Below, in pieces: positions 55,693-64,000 of a stretch of DNA of 64,000 bases. Source of the stretch: Pseudomonas sp. GOM6. GTDB lineage: Bacteria; Pseudomonadota; Gammaproteobacteria; Pseudomonadales; Pseudomonadaceae. A program made the position numbers and the translations under genes. How positions within the stretch are numbered: the stretch's first letter is position 1; each line of letters starts with the position of its first letter. The stretch covers positions 62,001 to 126,000 of the forward strand of contig NZ_JARPUS010000009.1 in NCBI RefSeq assembly GCF_029537485.1, given 5' to 3'. Below the pieces are notes generated by a model that saw only the letters and a list, made by a program, of their open reading frames with translations, was not told the origin of the DNA and did not search any database.

Positions 55693-58350
55693 ATGCGTAC
55701 CGAACAGCCGAAGATGATCTACCTCAAGGACTATCAGGTGCCGGACTACCTGATCGACGAGACCCACCTGACCTTCGAGCTGTTCGAGGACCACACCCTG
55801 GTGCATGCCCAGCTGGTGATGCGGCGTAACCCCGAGGCTGGCTCCGGTCTACCGCCGCTGGTGCTGGATGGCCAGGAACTGGAGCTGCTGGAGCTGAAGC
55901 TGGACGACCGCCTGCTCGCTGCCGGCGACTACCAGCTGAGCGACAGCCACCTGACCCTGCAGCCGACTCAGGCCAGCTTCGTCATCGACAGCAGCGTGCG
56001 CATCCACCCGGAAAGCAACACCGCGCTGGAAGGTCTGTACAAGTCCAGCGGCATGTTCTGTACCCAGTGCGAGGCCGAGGGTTTTCGCAAGATCACCTAC
56101 TACCTCGACCGCCCGGACGTGATGAGCAAGTTCACCACCACGCTCAGCGCCGAGCAGCACAGCTATCCGGTGCTGCTGTCCAACGGCAACCCGATCGCCA
56201 GCGGCAGCGAGGAGGACGGCCGGCACTGGGCGACCTGGGAAGACCCGTTCAAGAAGCCGGCCTACCTGTTCGCCCTGGTCGCCGGCGACCTCTGGTGCGT
56301 GGAAGACACCTTCACCACCATGAGCGCCCGCGAAGTCACCCTGCGCATCTACGTCGAGCCGGAGAACATCGACAAGGTGCAGCACGCCATGACCAGCCTG
56401 AAGAAGTCGATGAAGTGGGACGAGGAGGTGTACGGCCGTGAATACGACCTGGACATCTTCATGATCGTTGCGGTCAACGACTTCAACATGGGCGCCATGG
56501 AGAACAAGGGGCTCAACATCTTCAACTCCAGCTGCGTGCTGGCCAAGGCCGAGACGGCCACCGACGCCGCGCACCAGCGCGTCGAGGCGGTGGTGGCGCA
56601 CGAGTACTTCCACAACTGGTCGGGCAACCGGGTGACCTGCCGCGACTGGTTCCAGCTGTCGCTCAAGGAAGGCTTCACCGTGTTCCGTGATGCCGAGTTC
56701 AGTGCCGACATGAACTCGCGCACGGTCAAGCGCATCGAGGATGTGGCCTATCTGCGTACCCACCAGTTCGCCGAAGACGCTGGCCCGATGGCCCACCCGG
56801 TGCGCCCGGATGCCTTCATGGAAATCTCCAACTTCTATACCCTGACCGTGTACGAGAAGGGCTCGGAAGTGCTGCGCATGATCCATACCCTGCTCGGCGC
56901 GGAAACCTTCCGCAAGGGCTCGGACCTGTACTTCGAACGCCATGACGGCCAGGCGGTGACCTGCGACGACTTCGTCAAGGCCATGGAAGACGCCAGCGGC
57001 CAGGACCTGACCCAGTTCAAACGTTGGTACACCCAGGCCGGCACCCCGCGCCTGGACGTCAGCGAGAGCTACGATGCGGCGGCCAACACCTATCGCCTGC
57101 AGCTGCGCCAGAGCTGCCCGGCCACGCCGGGCCAGGCCGAGAAGCTGCCCTTCGTCATCCCGGTCGAGCTGGCGCTGCTGGATGCCCAGGGCCGTGAGCT
57201 GCCGTTGCAGCTGGTCGGCGAGGACAAGCCGGTCGGCACCAGCCGTGTGCTGCAGGTGACCCAGGCCGAGCAGGCGTTCACCTTCGTCAATCTCGAAGCC
57301 AAGCCGCTACCTTCGCTACTGCGCGGCTTCAGCGCACCGGTCAAGCTGAGTTTCCCCTACAGCCGCGACCAGTTGATGTTCCTCATGCAGCACGACAGCG
57401 ATGGCTTCAACCGCTGGGAGGCGGGCCAACAGCTTTCCGTGCAGGTCTTGCAGGAGCTGATCGGCCAGCAGCAGCGTGGCGAGCCACTGGTGCTGGATCA
57501 GCGCCTGGTCGAGGCTTTCCGCACCCTGCTGCTGGACGAGTCGCTGGACCAGGCCATGGTCGCCGAGATGCTCTCGCTGCCGGGCGAGGGTTACCTCACC
57601 GAGATCAGTGACGTGGCCGATGTCGACGCCATCCACACCGCCCGCGAGTTCGCCCGCCAGCAACTGGCCGAGGCACTGTTCCAACCGCTGTGGGCGCGCT
57701 ACCAGGCCAATCGCGAGCTCTCGCGCAACACGCCGTACGTGGCCGAGTCTGCCCACTTCGCCCGTCGCAGCCTGCAGAACATTGCGCTGTCCTACCTGAT
57801 GCTCACTGGCAAGCCGGAAGTGCTGGCGGCGACCTTGGAGCAGTACGAGGTCTGCGACAACATGACTGAGCGCCTGGCCGCGCTGGCCGTGCTGGTCAAT
57901 TCCTCCTTCGAGGCGGAGAAGGCCGAGGCGCTCAAGGCCTTCGCCGAGCACTTCAAGGACAATGCGCTGGTCATGGATCAGTGGTTCAGCGTGCAGGCCG
58001 CCAGCACCCTGCCGGGGGGGCTGGAGCGCGTGCAGACACTGATGCAGCACCCGGCCTTCACCCTGAAGAACCCGAACAAGGTGCGGGCTCTGATCGGTGC
58101 CTTCGCCGGGCAGAACCTGGTCAACTTCCACGCCCTGGATGGCAGCGGCTACCGCTTCCTGGCCGACCAGGTGATCACTCTCAATGCGCTCAACCCGCAG
58201 ATCGCCTCGCGCCTGCTGGCGCCGCTGACCCGCTGGCGCAAGTACGGCGAGCAGCGTAAGGCGCTGATGCGCGGCGAGCTGGAACGCATCCTGGCCAGCG
58301 GCGAGCTGTCCAGCGACGTGTTCGAGGTGGTCAGCAAGAGTCTGGCCTGA
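55693..58350 (+). CDS. pepN: Aminopeptidase N
   Basis: 885 residues. Zinc metallopeptidase of family M1 that removes N-terminal residues from peptides in the cytoplasm. GAMENKGLNIF near 267 and the zinc motif HEYFH at 303-307 with the downstream Glu in LKEGFTVFRD are intact. The three-domain layout and length match the proteobacterial enzyme, as does the C-terminal alpha-helical domain from about 540. No signal peptide. Followed by a 330-base gap. Confidence 0.97.
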   Translation: MRTEQPKMIYLKDYQVPDYLIDETHLTFELFEDHTLVHAQLVMRRNPEAGSGLPPLVLDGQELELLELKLDDRLLAAGDYQLSDSHLTLQPTQASFVIDSSVRIHPESNTALEGLYKSSGMFCTQCEAEGFRKITYYLDRPDVMSKFTTTLSAEQHSYPVLLSNGNPIASGSEEDGRHWATWEDPFKKPAYLFALVAGDLWCVEDTFTTMSAREVTLRIYVEPENIDKVQHAMTSLKKSMKWDEEVYGREYDLDIFMIVAVNDFNMGAMENKGLNIFNSSCVLAKAETATDAAHQRVEAVVAHEYFHNWSGNRVTCRDWFQLSLKEGFTVFRDAEFSADMNSRTVKRIEDVAYLRTHQFAEDAGPMAHPVRPDAFMEISNFYTLTVYEKGSEVLRMIHTLLGAETFRKGSDLYFERHDGQAVTCDDFVKAMEDASGQDLTQFKRWYTQAGTPRLDVSESYDAAANTYRLQLRQSCPATPGQAEKLPFVIPVELALLDAQGRELPLQLVGEDKPVGTSRVLQVTQAEQAFTFVNLEAKPLPSLLRGFSAPVKLSFPYSRDQLMFLMQHDSDGFNRWEAGQQLSVQVLQELIGQQQRGEPLVLDQRLVEAFRTLLLDESLDQAMVAEMLSLPGEGYLTEISDVADVDAIHTAREFARQQLAEALFQPLWARYQANRELSRNTPYVAESAHFARRSLQNIALSYLMLTGKPEVLAATLEQYEVCDNMTERLAALAVLVNSSFEAEKAEALKAFAEHFKDNALVMDQWFSVQAASTLPGGLERVQTLMQHPAFTLKNPNKVRALIGAFAGQNLVNFHALDGSGYRFLADQVITLNALNPQIASRLLAPLTRWRKYGEQRKALMRGELERILASGELSSDVFEVVSKSLA

Positions 58351-58680
58351 TCAGGGCTTCTGTGTTACCAAGCAAGCGCTCGGTAACGCCGATTGTTACT
58401 CCTTGTTTCCTTTTCGCTTGGTCAATTTGTCCTGTCAGCGGAAAGCCCCGTGGCAGAGGCATTTCGTTCCTTTTTACAGGGTGTTTCTCAAGGTTAAGGC
58501 GCGCCATCGGGGAGACAAATTGGGACATCGGGGCGGTAATCTTTCGCTTTGGCTGGATAGCTCAAGGAATTCTTAAAAAGTTCCCTCTTGGTATCGTTTT
58601 TGTATAGGTCGTGACTGCTTGTTTGCTCCCTTCGAGCAGCCTGCCCACAACAAGAACAAATACATACCGGAGGCCTTTCC
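58351..58680. other. 330-base intergenic region before the envelope operon
   Basis: No credible gene. Contents: a GTTACC/GGTAAC inverted repeat (58364-58387) just after pepN; ACGCCGATTGT at 58386-58396, also found upstream of the YCF48-like gene; CAATTTGTC (58423-58431) with its complement GACAAATTG (58514-58522); an A/T-rich stretch near 58565-58605 that probably holds the operon promoter; and GGAGG at 58669-58673 as the ribosome site of the next gene. Confidence 0.55.
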
Positions 58681-60627
58681 TTGCTCAAGTCGCCCCTTCG
58701 CCTCGCGCCTGCGCGTGCAGGCTTCGCCCTGGTTGGGCTCCTTCCCTTGCTGTGTTCCATGCCGACGGCAGCAGCTGAGTTCAGCTTTCTCGACAACGAA
58801 GTGACAGGCTCACTGGATACCACCCTTTCCTATGGCCAGTTATGGCGTGTGGAGAAAGCGGAAAAGGTGGGTGACGACGTCAACACCAACGACGGTAACC
58901 GCAACTTCGATACCGGCCTGGTTTCCGAGGTGTTCAAGGTAACCTCGGAGCTGGAAGCCAATTACCAGAACTATGGTTTGTTCGTGCGTGGCAGTGCTTT
59001 CTATGACACTCAGATCATGGATAAGCGCAACGACAACGACGATTTCCGTCCAACCCAGAATTACCCGGACGACAACAGTTTTACCTACGAGACCCGGCAC
59101 AAGGCCGGTCGCGATGCCAGCCTGCTGGACGCCTATGTCTATGGCAACTGGGATGTCGGCAATATGCCGGTGTCGGCCAAGCTGGGTAGTCAGGTATTCA
59201 ACTGGGGCGAGGCGCTGTTCGCGCGGGGTGGGGTGAACACCAGCAATCCGGTCGATGCGGCACGTTTCCGTCTGCCGGGTGCAGAGATCAAGGAAGTCCT
59301 GATACCGGTAGAGGCCTTCAACGTCAGCGTGGGTCTGACTGACAACCTGTCTATGGAGGCCTACTACCAGTGGAACTGGAAAGAAACTGCCATCGACCCG
59401 GTCGGTACCTATTTCTCGCCAACCGATCTGTTTGCTGATGGGGGGAATACGGCATATACGACGGAGGAGGGTTTTGCCATTCCTGACATCGCCAATGCAT
59501 ATAATTTTTTGGTGGGGAATGGGACTCTAACTGGTAACAGTTTCTATGATCGCAATACGGGAACCATTAAGGTTGCCGATGTTGGCACTGACTTGAATGC
59601 CAAGGATGATGGTCAGTTTGGTTTCGCACTGCGCTACATCATGGAGGAGCTCAATTCCACCGAGTTCGGTGCCTATTTTGTCAACTATCACTCCAAGGAA
59701 CCGCAGGTTTACGCCGCGCTGAATCCGGCGTATTCAGGGTTCAACGCCAATACGATCTGCGGCACTATCGCAATGGCAGCAGTCAGCTGCGCTCAACTGC
59801 AACAAGCTGCGAATTTTGGGAGTCAGAACGCCGCTAATGCTTTGGCTGGCGCGGGGGCTGTGGCCGCTATTGACATCGCCAACCAAGTTACCGCCCGCCG
59901 CGAATATGCCGAAGATATTCGCATGTACGGCCTCAGCTTCAATACCACTATTGGCGAGGCTTCGGTGTTTGGTGAAGTGGCCTATCGACCGAATCTTCCG
60001 ATTGGTATCGCCTCCACCAATGATCTGCTTGGCGACATGCTGCAGCAGGCTCTGACGCTGGGCGCGGGGGCACCGGTCAATATTGGTGGGCAAATGGTTG
60101 GGCTCGGGGGGCAGTTGCATAACTATGAGCGTGTCGAGGCCTTCAATACGTCGTTGGGCACCATCTACAACTTTGGTCCTTCGTTCGGCTTTGATTCGCT
60201 ATTCGGTGTGGCCGAGTTGGCTTCCGAGCATGTGCGTGCTTCCGGTCTGGAATACACCGATTTCAATGGTAATAAGCGCGTTTATGTCGGTACTCCGGAC
60301 AGCTCCTATGTTTCCGGCTACAACGACGACGACCAGATTGACCGCGATGCTTATGGCTACACCCTGGTCATGTCGGGTACCTGGAACGATGCATTTGCTG
60401 GTGTGAGCCTGTCGCCTTTCGCCGTTTTCTCTCACGACTTCGAGGGGAACTCTCATCGCACCGGCAACTTCATCGAGGGCAGCAAGGCCTATACCTTGGG
60501 TATCACGGCCACTTACCTGAACAGCCTCGAAGCCGAGCTGCAGTACACCGAGTTCTACGGTGGCGGCGAAAATAACGGTACGCGCGATCGCGACAATATC
60601 GGCCTCAACGTCAAGTACTCATTCTGA
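58681..60627 (+). CDS. DUF1302 family outer-membrane protein
   Basis: 648 residues from TTG 58681, chosen for GGAGG seven bases upstream. A signal peptide ends near TAAA at about residue 36. The mature protein has alternating strands with aromatic girdles and ends in the C-terminal Phe (VKYSF), as beta-barrel proteins do. Features of the DUF1302 family include NDNRNFDTGL-type openings and KLGSQVFNWGEALFARGGVN. Probably a lipid- or steroid-related porin-like component. First gene of an operon with DUF1329, a YCF48-like protein and an MMPL permease. The 59430-60180 stretch is somewhat less GC-rich than its flanks. Confidence 0.88.
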   Translation: MLKSPLRLAPARAGFALVGLLPLLCSMPTAAAEFSFLDNEVTGSLDTTLSYGQLWRVEKAEKVGDDVNTNDGNRNFDTGLVSEVFKVTSELEANYQNYGLFVRGSAFYDTQIMDKRNDNDDFRPTQNYPDDNSFTYETRHKAGRDASLLDAYVYGNWDVGNMPVSAKLGSQVFNWGEALFARGGVNTSNPVDAARFRLPGAEIKEVLIPVEAFNVSVGLTDNLSMEAYYQWNWKETAIDPVGTYFSPTDLFADGGNTAYTTEEGFAIPDIANAYNFLVGNGTLTGNSFYDRNTGTIKVADVGTDLNAKDDGQFGFALRYIMEELNSTEFGAYFVNYHSKEPQVYAALNPAYSGFNANTICGTIAMAAVSCAQLQQAANFGSQNAANALAGAGAVAAIDIANQVTARREYAEDIRMYGLSFNTTIGEASVFGEVAYRPNLPIGIASTNDLLGDMLQQALTLGAGAPVNIGGQMVGLGGQLHNYERVEAFNTSLGTIYNFGPSFGFDSLFGVAELASEHVRASGLEYTDFNGNKRVYVGTPDSSYVSGYNDDDQIDRDAYGYTLVMSGTWNDAFAGVSLSPFAVFSHDFEGNSHRTGNFIEGSKAYTLGITATYLNSLEAELQYTEFYGGGENNGTRDRDNIGLNVKYSF

Positions 60628-60685
60628 ATCCATCGCTACGGCCGGGGCGCTGAGCCTCCGGCCGTCGAGACCTAGGAGATGCACC

Positions 60686-62056
60686 ATGTTTATCTCGCGC
60701 TCGCTGATTGCTGCGGCAGTCGCCATCGCCTGTACCGCAGGCAGTGCCCTGGCGGCGGTATCGCCGCAAGAGGCCGCCAAACTCGGACAAACCCTGACGC
60801 CCTATGGTGCGGAAAAGGCCGGTAACGCCGACGGCACCATCCCAGAGTGGACGGGTGGTATCACTCAGCCGCCGGCGGGATACAAGGGCAGTGGTCAGCA
60901 TCACATCGACCCGTTCCCGGATGACAAGCCCCTGTTCACCATCACCAGAGCCAATCTGGAGCAGTATCAGGACAAGCTGAGCGCCGGTCAGATCGCCCTG
61001 CTCAAGTCCTATCCCGAGACCTACCAGATTCCGGTCTACCAGAGCCGCCGTACGGGTTCTGCACCGCAATGGGTCTATGACAACACTATCAAGAACGCCA
61101 CAACGGCCAAGCTGGTCGAGGGGGGCAACGGTTTCGTCGATGCCTATGGCGGCATTCCCTTCCCGATTCCGCAGAGCGGTGTCGAGGCGCTGTGGAACCA
61201 TATCGTGCGTTACCGCGGCAGCTATATCACCCGACGTTCGGCAGAGGTGGCGGTGCAGCGCAACGGCGCCTATTCCCCCGTGGTGTCGGAAGTCGAGGCG
61301 CTGTTCCGCTACTACGATCCCAAGGGCAGCTACGCCGACCTGAACAATATCCTGTTCTATTACCTGAACTTCACCAAGAGCCCGGCCCGTCTGGCCGGTG
61401 ATGCCGCGCTGGTTCACGAGACCCTCGATCAGGTGAAGGAGGCGCGCCAGGCCTGGGGCTACGCCGCCGGTCAGCGCCGGGTGCGCCGTGCCCCCAACCT
61501 GGCCTACGACACGCCAATCGGCGCTTCCGAAGGGCTACGAACCGCCGATGACACCGACATGTTCAACGGCGCGCCGGATCGCTACGACTGGAAGCTGTTG
61601 GGCAAGAAGGAGATGTATATCCCCTACAACAACTACCGCCTTGCCGCGCAAGGGGTGAAGTACAAAGACGTCCTGCAGGTCGGCCATATCAATCCGCAAT
61701 TGACCCGCAACGAGTTGCACAGGGTCTGGGTAGTGGAAGGTACGCTCAAGCCGGGCGTGCGACATGTCTATGCCAAACGTACCCTGTTTCTCGATGAGGA
61801 CAGCTGGCAGGCGGCCGTGATGGATCAGTACGACAGTCGCGGTGAGCTGTGGCGTGTGTCGATTGCCTACCTCAAGAACTATTACGACCTGCCCACCACC
61901 TGGTCGGCCATGGAGGCTTTCCACGACCTGCAGAGCCGTCGCTACCACGTGCAGAACCTGGACAGCGAGGAATCGTCCACCGCCAACTTCAGCAAGCCGA
62001 TCCCGGCTGAAAGTGAGTTCACCCCCTCGGCGCTGCGTCGGCGTGGTACGCGTTAA
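60686..62056 (+). CDS. DUF1329 family periplasmic or outer-membrane protein
   Basis: 456 residues, TAGGAGAT ribosome site before ATG 60686. A signal peptide ends at SALAA (residue 24) without a lipobox Cys. The mature start SPQEAAKLGQTLTPYGAEKAGNADG is the DUF1329 signature, with GTIPEWTGGI following. Proteins of this family are usually encoded beside DUF1302 genes. A LolA-like fold has been suggested for them, so a lipid-carrier role is plausible but not shown here. Confidence 0.88.
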   Translation: MFISRSLIAAAVAIACTAGSALAAVSPQEAAKLGQTLTPYGAEKAGNADGTIPEWTGGITQPPAGYKGSGQHHIDPFPDDKPLFTITRANLEQYQDKLSAGQIALLKSYPETYQIPVYQSRRTGSAPQWVYDNTIKNATTAKLVEGGNGFVDAYGGIPFPIPQSGVEALWNHIVRYRGSYITRRSAEVAVQRNGAYSPVVSEVEALFRYYDPKGSYADLNNILFYYLNFTKSPARLAGDAALVHETLDQVKEARQAWGYAAGQRRVRRAPNLAYDTPIGASEGLRTADDTDMFNGAPDRYDWKLLGKKEMYIPYNNYRLAAQGVKYKDVLQVGHINPQLTRNELHRVWVVEGTLKPGVRHVYAKRTLFLDEDSWQAAVMDQYDSRGELWRVSIAYLKNYYDLPTTWSAMEAFHDLQSRRYHVQNLDSEESSTANFSKPIPAESEFTPSALRRRGTR

Positions 62057-62074
62057 AGCTTGGTGATACCCCGT

Positions 62075-62097
62075 AAGCCGCTGCCAGTCAGCGGCTT
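62075..62097 (+). terminator. Hairpin after the DUF1329 gene
   Basis: AAGCCGCTG-CCAGT-CAGCGGCTT, nine pairs, 19 bases past the stop. It is followed by GCGGCTTTCTGG, not a T-run, so it may attenuate rather than stop transcription. The rest of 62098-62247 holds no gene; ACGCCGATTGT at 62155-62165 repeats the motif from upstream of the DUF1302 gene. Confidence 0.55.
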
Positions 62098-62247
62098 GCG
62101 GCTTTCTGGGGAAGGGCAAAGTTAGGTAACTCGTCCTTAACAAAACATAACGTCACGCCGATTGTCAGGTTTTTCCAAAGCCGTATAGCATGGCTCGGCC
62201 TGAAAAGAGGCCAATGAACCCACCTATAAGAATAAAGGGGGAAATAT

Positions 62248-63324
62248 ATGCGTGAGCCCGTCATGCGGCGCACCCGCCCCGGTTGCCCAACTACTGCGGC
62301 ACCGGCCCGTCACCTATCGCCGCTGGCGAAAGCGCTGTCCCTGATCAGCGTCTGTTCCTTCCTGGCTCTGACTGCTCCCCTGTCTGTGCAGGCCGCGGAT
62401 GCCGCCAGCGTTCTCTCCATCGAATCTCCCAAGGCTGTTACCAGCCTGTTGCTGGACATTGCCCATGCCGGCAAGCGTCTGGTTGCCGTGGGCGATCGCG
62501 GCCACATCCTGTTTTCCGAGGATTCCGGCAAGAACTGGGTACAGGCTCGGGTGCCGACTCGTCAGCTGCTGACGGCGCTGTACTTCGTCGATGAACAGCA
62601 CGGCTGGGCCGTAGGCCACGATGCGCAGATCCTTGCCACCGATGACGGTGGTGCCAACTGGGAGCTGCAGTACGAGGACCTGGAGCGTGAGGCTCCGCTG
62701 CTCGATATCTGGTTCCGTGATGCCAGCAACGGTTTTGCGGTCGGTGCTTATGGCGCTTTGCTGGAAACCAGCGATGGCGGCAAGAGCTGGAACGATGTCA
62801 GTGACCGCCTGGACAACGAGGATGGTTATCACCTCAATGGCATCACTGCGGTGAAGGACGCCGGCCTGTTCGTCGTTGGCGAGGCGGGCACCATGTTCCG
62901 CTCCGCGGACTGGGGGCAGACTTGGGAAAAAGTCCATGGCCCTTACGAGGGCACCCTGTTCGGTGCTCAGGGCACGGCCAGCAGCAACACCCTGTTGGTG
63001 TTCGGGCTGCGTGGCAACCTCTATCGCTCCAGCGATTTTGGTGGCACTTGGCAAGAAATTCCGCTGATTGCCGACAGTGGCCGACTGGAGTTCGGTCTGG
63101 CCGGCGCTAGCCTGCTGAAGAATGGTGATCTGGTCGTCGTTGGTCATGGCGGCAGCGTGCTGACCAGCAAAGACTCCGGGCGCAGCTTTACCGTGATCAA
63201 CCGTTCGGATCGTGCATCGTTGGCTTCGGTGACCGCCGATGCCGCTGGCAACCTGATCCTGGTGGGCCAGGGTGGCGTGCGTATCGCATCTCCGACTGGC
63301 GAAGAGCCAGGCCAAAAACAATAA
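62248..63324 (+). CDS. YCF48/BNR-repeat beta-propeller protein, exported
   Basis: 358 residues, AGGGGGAAAT ribosome site. A long signal peptide ends at VQAA (about residue 49). The mature part has repeating GHILFSEDSGKNW, AQILATDDGGANW, GALLETSDGGKSW, GTMFRSADWGQTW and LYRSSDFGGTW units, each with the S/T-x-D/x-G-x-x-W Asp-box typical of BNR/YCF48 propellers. In other genomes such proteins are encoded with MMPL permeases. Probably a periplasmic subunit of the transport complex. Confidence 0.88.
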   Translation: MREPVMRRTRPGCPTTAAPARHLSPLAKALSLISVCSFLALTAPLSVQAADAASVLSIESPKAVTSLLLDIAHAGKRLVAVGDRGHILFSEDSGKNWVQARVPTRQLLTALYFVDEQHGWAVGHDAQILATDDGGANWELQYEDLEREAPLLDIWFRDASNGFAVGAYGALLETSDGGKSWNDVSDRLDNEDGYHLNGITAVKDAGLFVVGEAGTMFRSADWGQTWEKVHGPYEGTLFGAQGTASSNTLLVFGLRGNLYRSSDFGGTWQEIPLIADSGRLEFGLAGASLLKNGDLVVVGHGGSVLTSKDSGRSFTVINRSDRASLASVTADAAGNLILVGQGGVRIASPTGEEPGQKQ

Positions 63325-63342
63325 GCCGGGGCGTATGAGCAT

Positions 63343-64000
63343 ATGAGTTCCATGAGTAGCCATCACCAGGACAAGGCGACCTTCCTCGAGCGCCTGATCT
63401 TCAACAACCGCCCGGTCGTGATCGCGTTGTGTGCGCTGATCACCATCCTGCTGCTGTGGCAGGCGTCGCACATCCGTCCTTCGACCAGCTTCGAGAAGAT
63501 GATCCCGCTGGAGCATCCGTTCATTCAAAAGATGATCGAGCACCGCAACGATCTGGCCAACCTGGGCAACACCGTGCGAATTTCGGTGGAAGCCAAGAAC
63601 GGCGACATCTTCGATAAGGACTACATGGAGACGCTCAAGCAGATCCATGACGAAGTGTTCTACATTCCCGGCGTTGACCGTTCCGGTCTGAAGTCGCTGT
63701 GGAGTCCGAGCGTGCGCTGGACAGAAGTGACCGAAGAGGGCTTCGACGGTGGCGAGGTTATCCCGCAGACGTATGACGGCTCTGCCGAGAGCCTGCAGGA
63801 GCTGCGCAACAACGTCCTCAAGTCCGGTCAGGTCGGCCGTCTGGTCGCCAACAATTTCAAGTCCAGCATCGTCGATGTTCCGCTGTTGGAGCAGTACCCG
63901 GATCCGCAGGATCAGAGCCGACTGCTCAAACTGGACTACCGCCAGTTCTCTCATGAGCTGGAAGAAAAGATCCGCGAGAAGTACCAGGCGCAGAACCCCA
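63343..64000 (+). CDS. MMPL/RND-superfamily permease, 3' end outside window
   Basis: 219 codons from ATG 63343 to the window end. An N-terminal helix at about 26-42 (VVIALCALITILLLW) is followed by the first periplasmic loop, with SFEKMIPLEHPFI and GNTVRISVEAKNGDIF matching the predicted-exporter/HpnN-type MMPL pattern. The rest of the protein, including the remaining helices, lies beyond the edge. Fourth gene of the DUF1302-DUF1329-YCF48 operon, 18 bases after the propeller gene. Confidence 0.87.
   Translation, partial: MSSMSSHHQDKATFLERLIFNNRPVVIALCALITILLLWQASHIRPSTSFEKMIPLEHPFIQKMIEHRNDLANLGNTVRISVEAKNGDIFDKDYMETLKQIHDEVFYIPGVDRSGLKSLWSPSVRWTEVTEEGFDGGEVIPQTYDGSAESLQELRNNVLKSGQVGRLVANNFKSSIVDVPLLEQYPDPQDQSRLLKLDYRQFSHELEEKIREKYQAQNP

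Noticed and set aside
58362..58607. 81-codon ORF between pepN and the DUF1302 gene
   Set aside because: No ribosome site, no coding-like composition, and it spans the likely promoter and inverted repeats.
59430..60180. Horizontal transfer of the middle of the DUF1302 gene
   Set aside because: The stretch is slightly A/T-richer and codon use is less biased, but the reading frame and barrel pattern continue through it. It is more likely a fast-evolving surface-loop region.
62314..63954. 546-codon minus-strand ORF opposite the propeller and MMPL genes
   Set aside because: Overlaps two genes with strong signal-peptide and repeat evidence; no motif of its own.

Overview
The window is high-GC chromosomal DNA from a pseudomonad. 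The gene order leuC-leuD-leuB-asd-usg-fimV-truA-trpF-accD-folC-dedD-cvpA-purF-metZ, the split xcp type II secretion locus, and the pepN/nadK/glpG neighbourhood are Pseudomonas core synteny. Details such as two genes inserted between the xcp operons suggest the P. alcaligenes/pseudoalcaligenes/mendocina branch rather than P. aeruginosa. The species is inferred from gene order and remembered families, not from a search. I see no insertion sequence, prophage, CRISPR array or rRNA.

Layout. 1-4.9 kb: a GST gene (cut by the window edge) and a membrane protein, tRNA-Glu with a clear sigma70 promoter and terminator, eda plus a thioesterase, dusC, and a small heat-shock gene behind a sigma32 promoter and a ROSE-type RNA thermometer. 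4.9-8.9 kb: a four-PAS GGDEF/EAL protein and a LysR regulator divergent from leuC. 9-25.3 kb: leucine and aspartate-family biosynthesis (leuCDB, asd, inactive asd paralogue usg), fimV, truA, trpF, accD, folC, dedD, cvpA, purF, metZ. 25.3-41.4 kb: the type II secretion system, xcpPQ on the minus strand and xcpR-Z on the plus strand. Between them lie a MalT-type LuxR regulator and a 913-residue haem enzyme that reads as a fatty-acid alpha-dioxygenase fused to a catalase-like C-terminal region. 41.5-46.9 kb: tRNA-Val, tRNA-Asp, a 28-codon ORF, an AraC regulator, a nitrilase-like membrane protein, fadH and an NTF2-like protein. 47-58.4 kb: a coiled-coil protein of unknown function, a PLP enzyme, a double cNMP-binding/rhodanese protein, DUF1853, nadK, a phosphoesterase, a rhomboid protease, DUF1315, DUF2797 and pepN. 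58.4-64 kb: an envelope operon (DUF1302, DUF1329, YCF48-like propeller, MMPL/RND permease cut by the window end).

How it fits together. Most genes are housekeeping. The parts most worth attention are the xcp locus, where the regulator and lipid-oxidising enzyme sit inside the secretion machinery; the repeat upstream of xcpS, which carries two identical arms that could compete for one anti-Shine-Dalgarno strand; the putative lipid-transport operon at the right end, with a shared 11-base motif in two of its intergenic regions; and several conserved genes of unknown function with interpretable domains.
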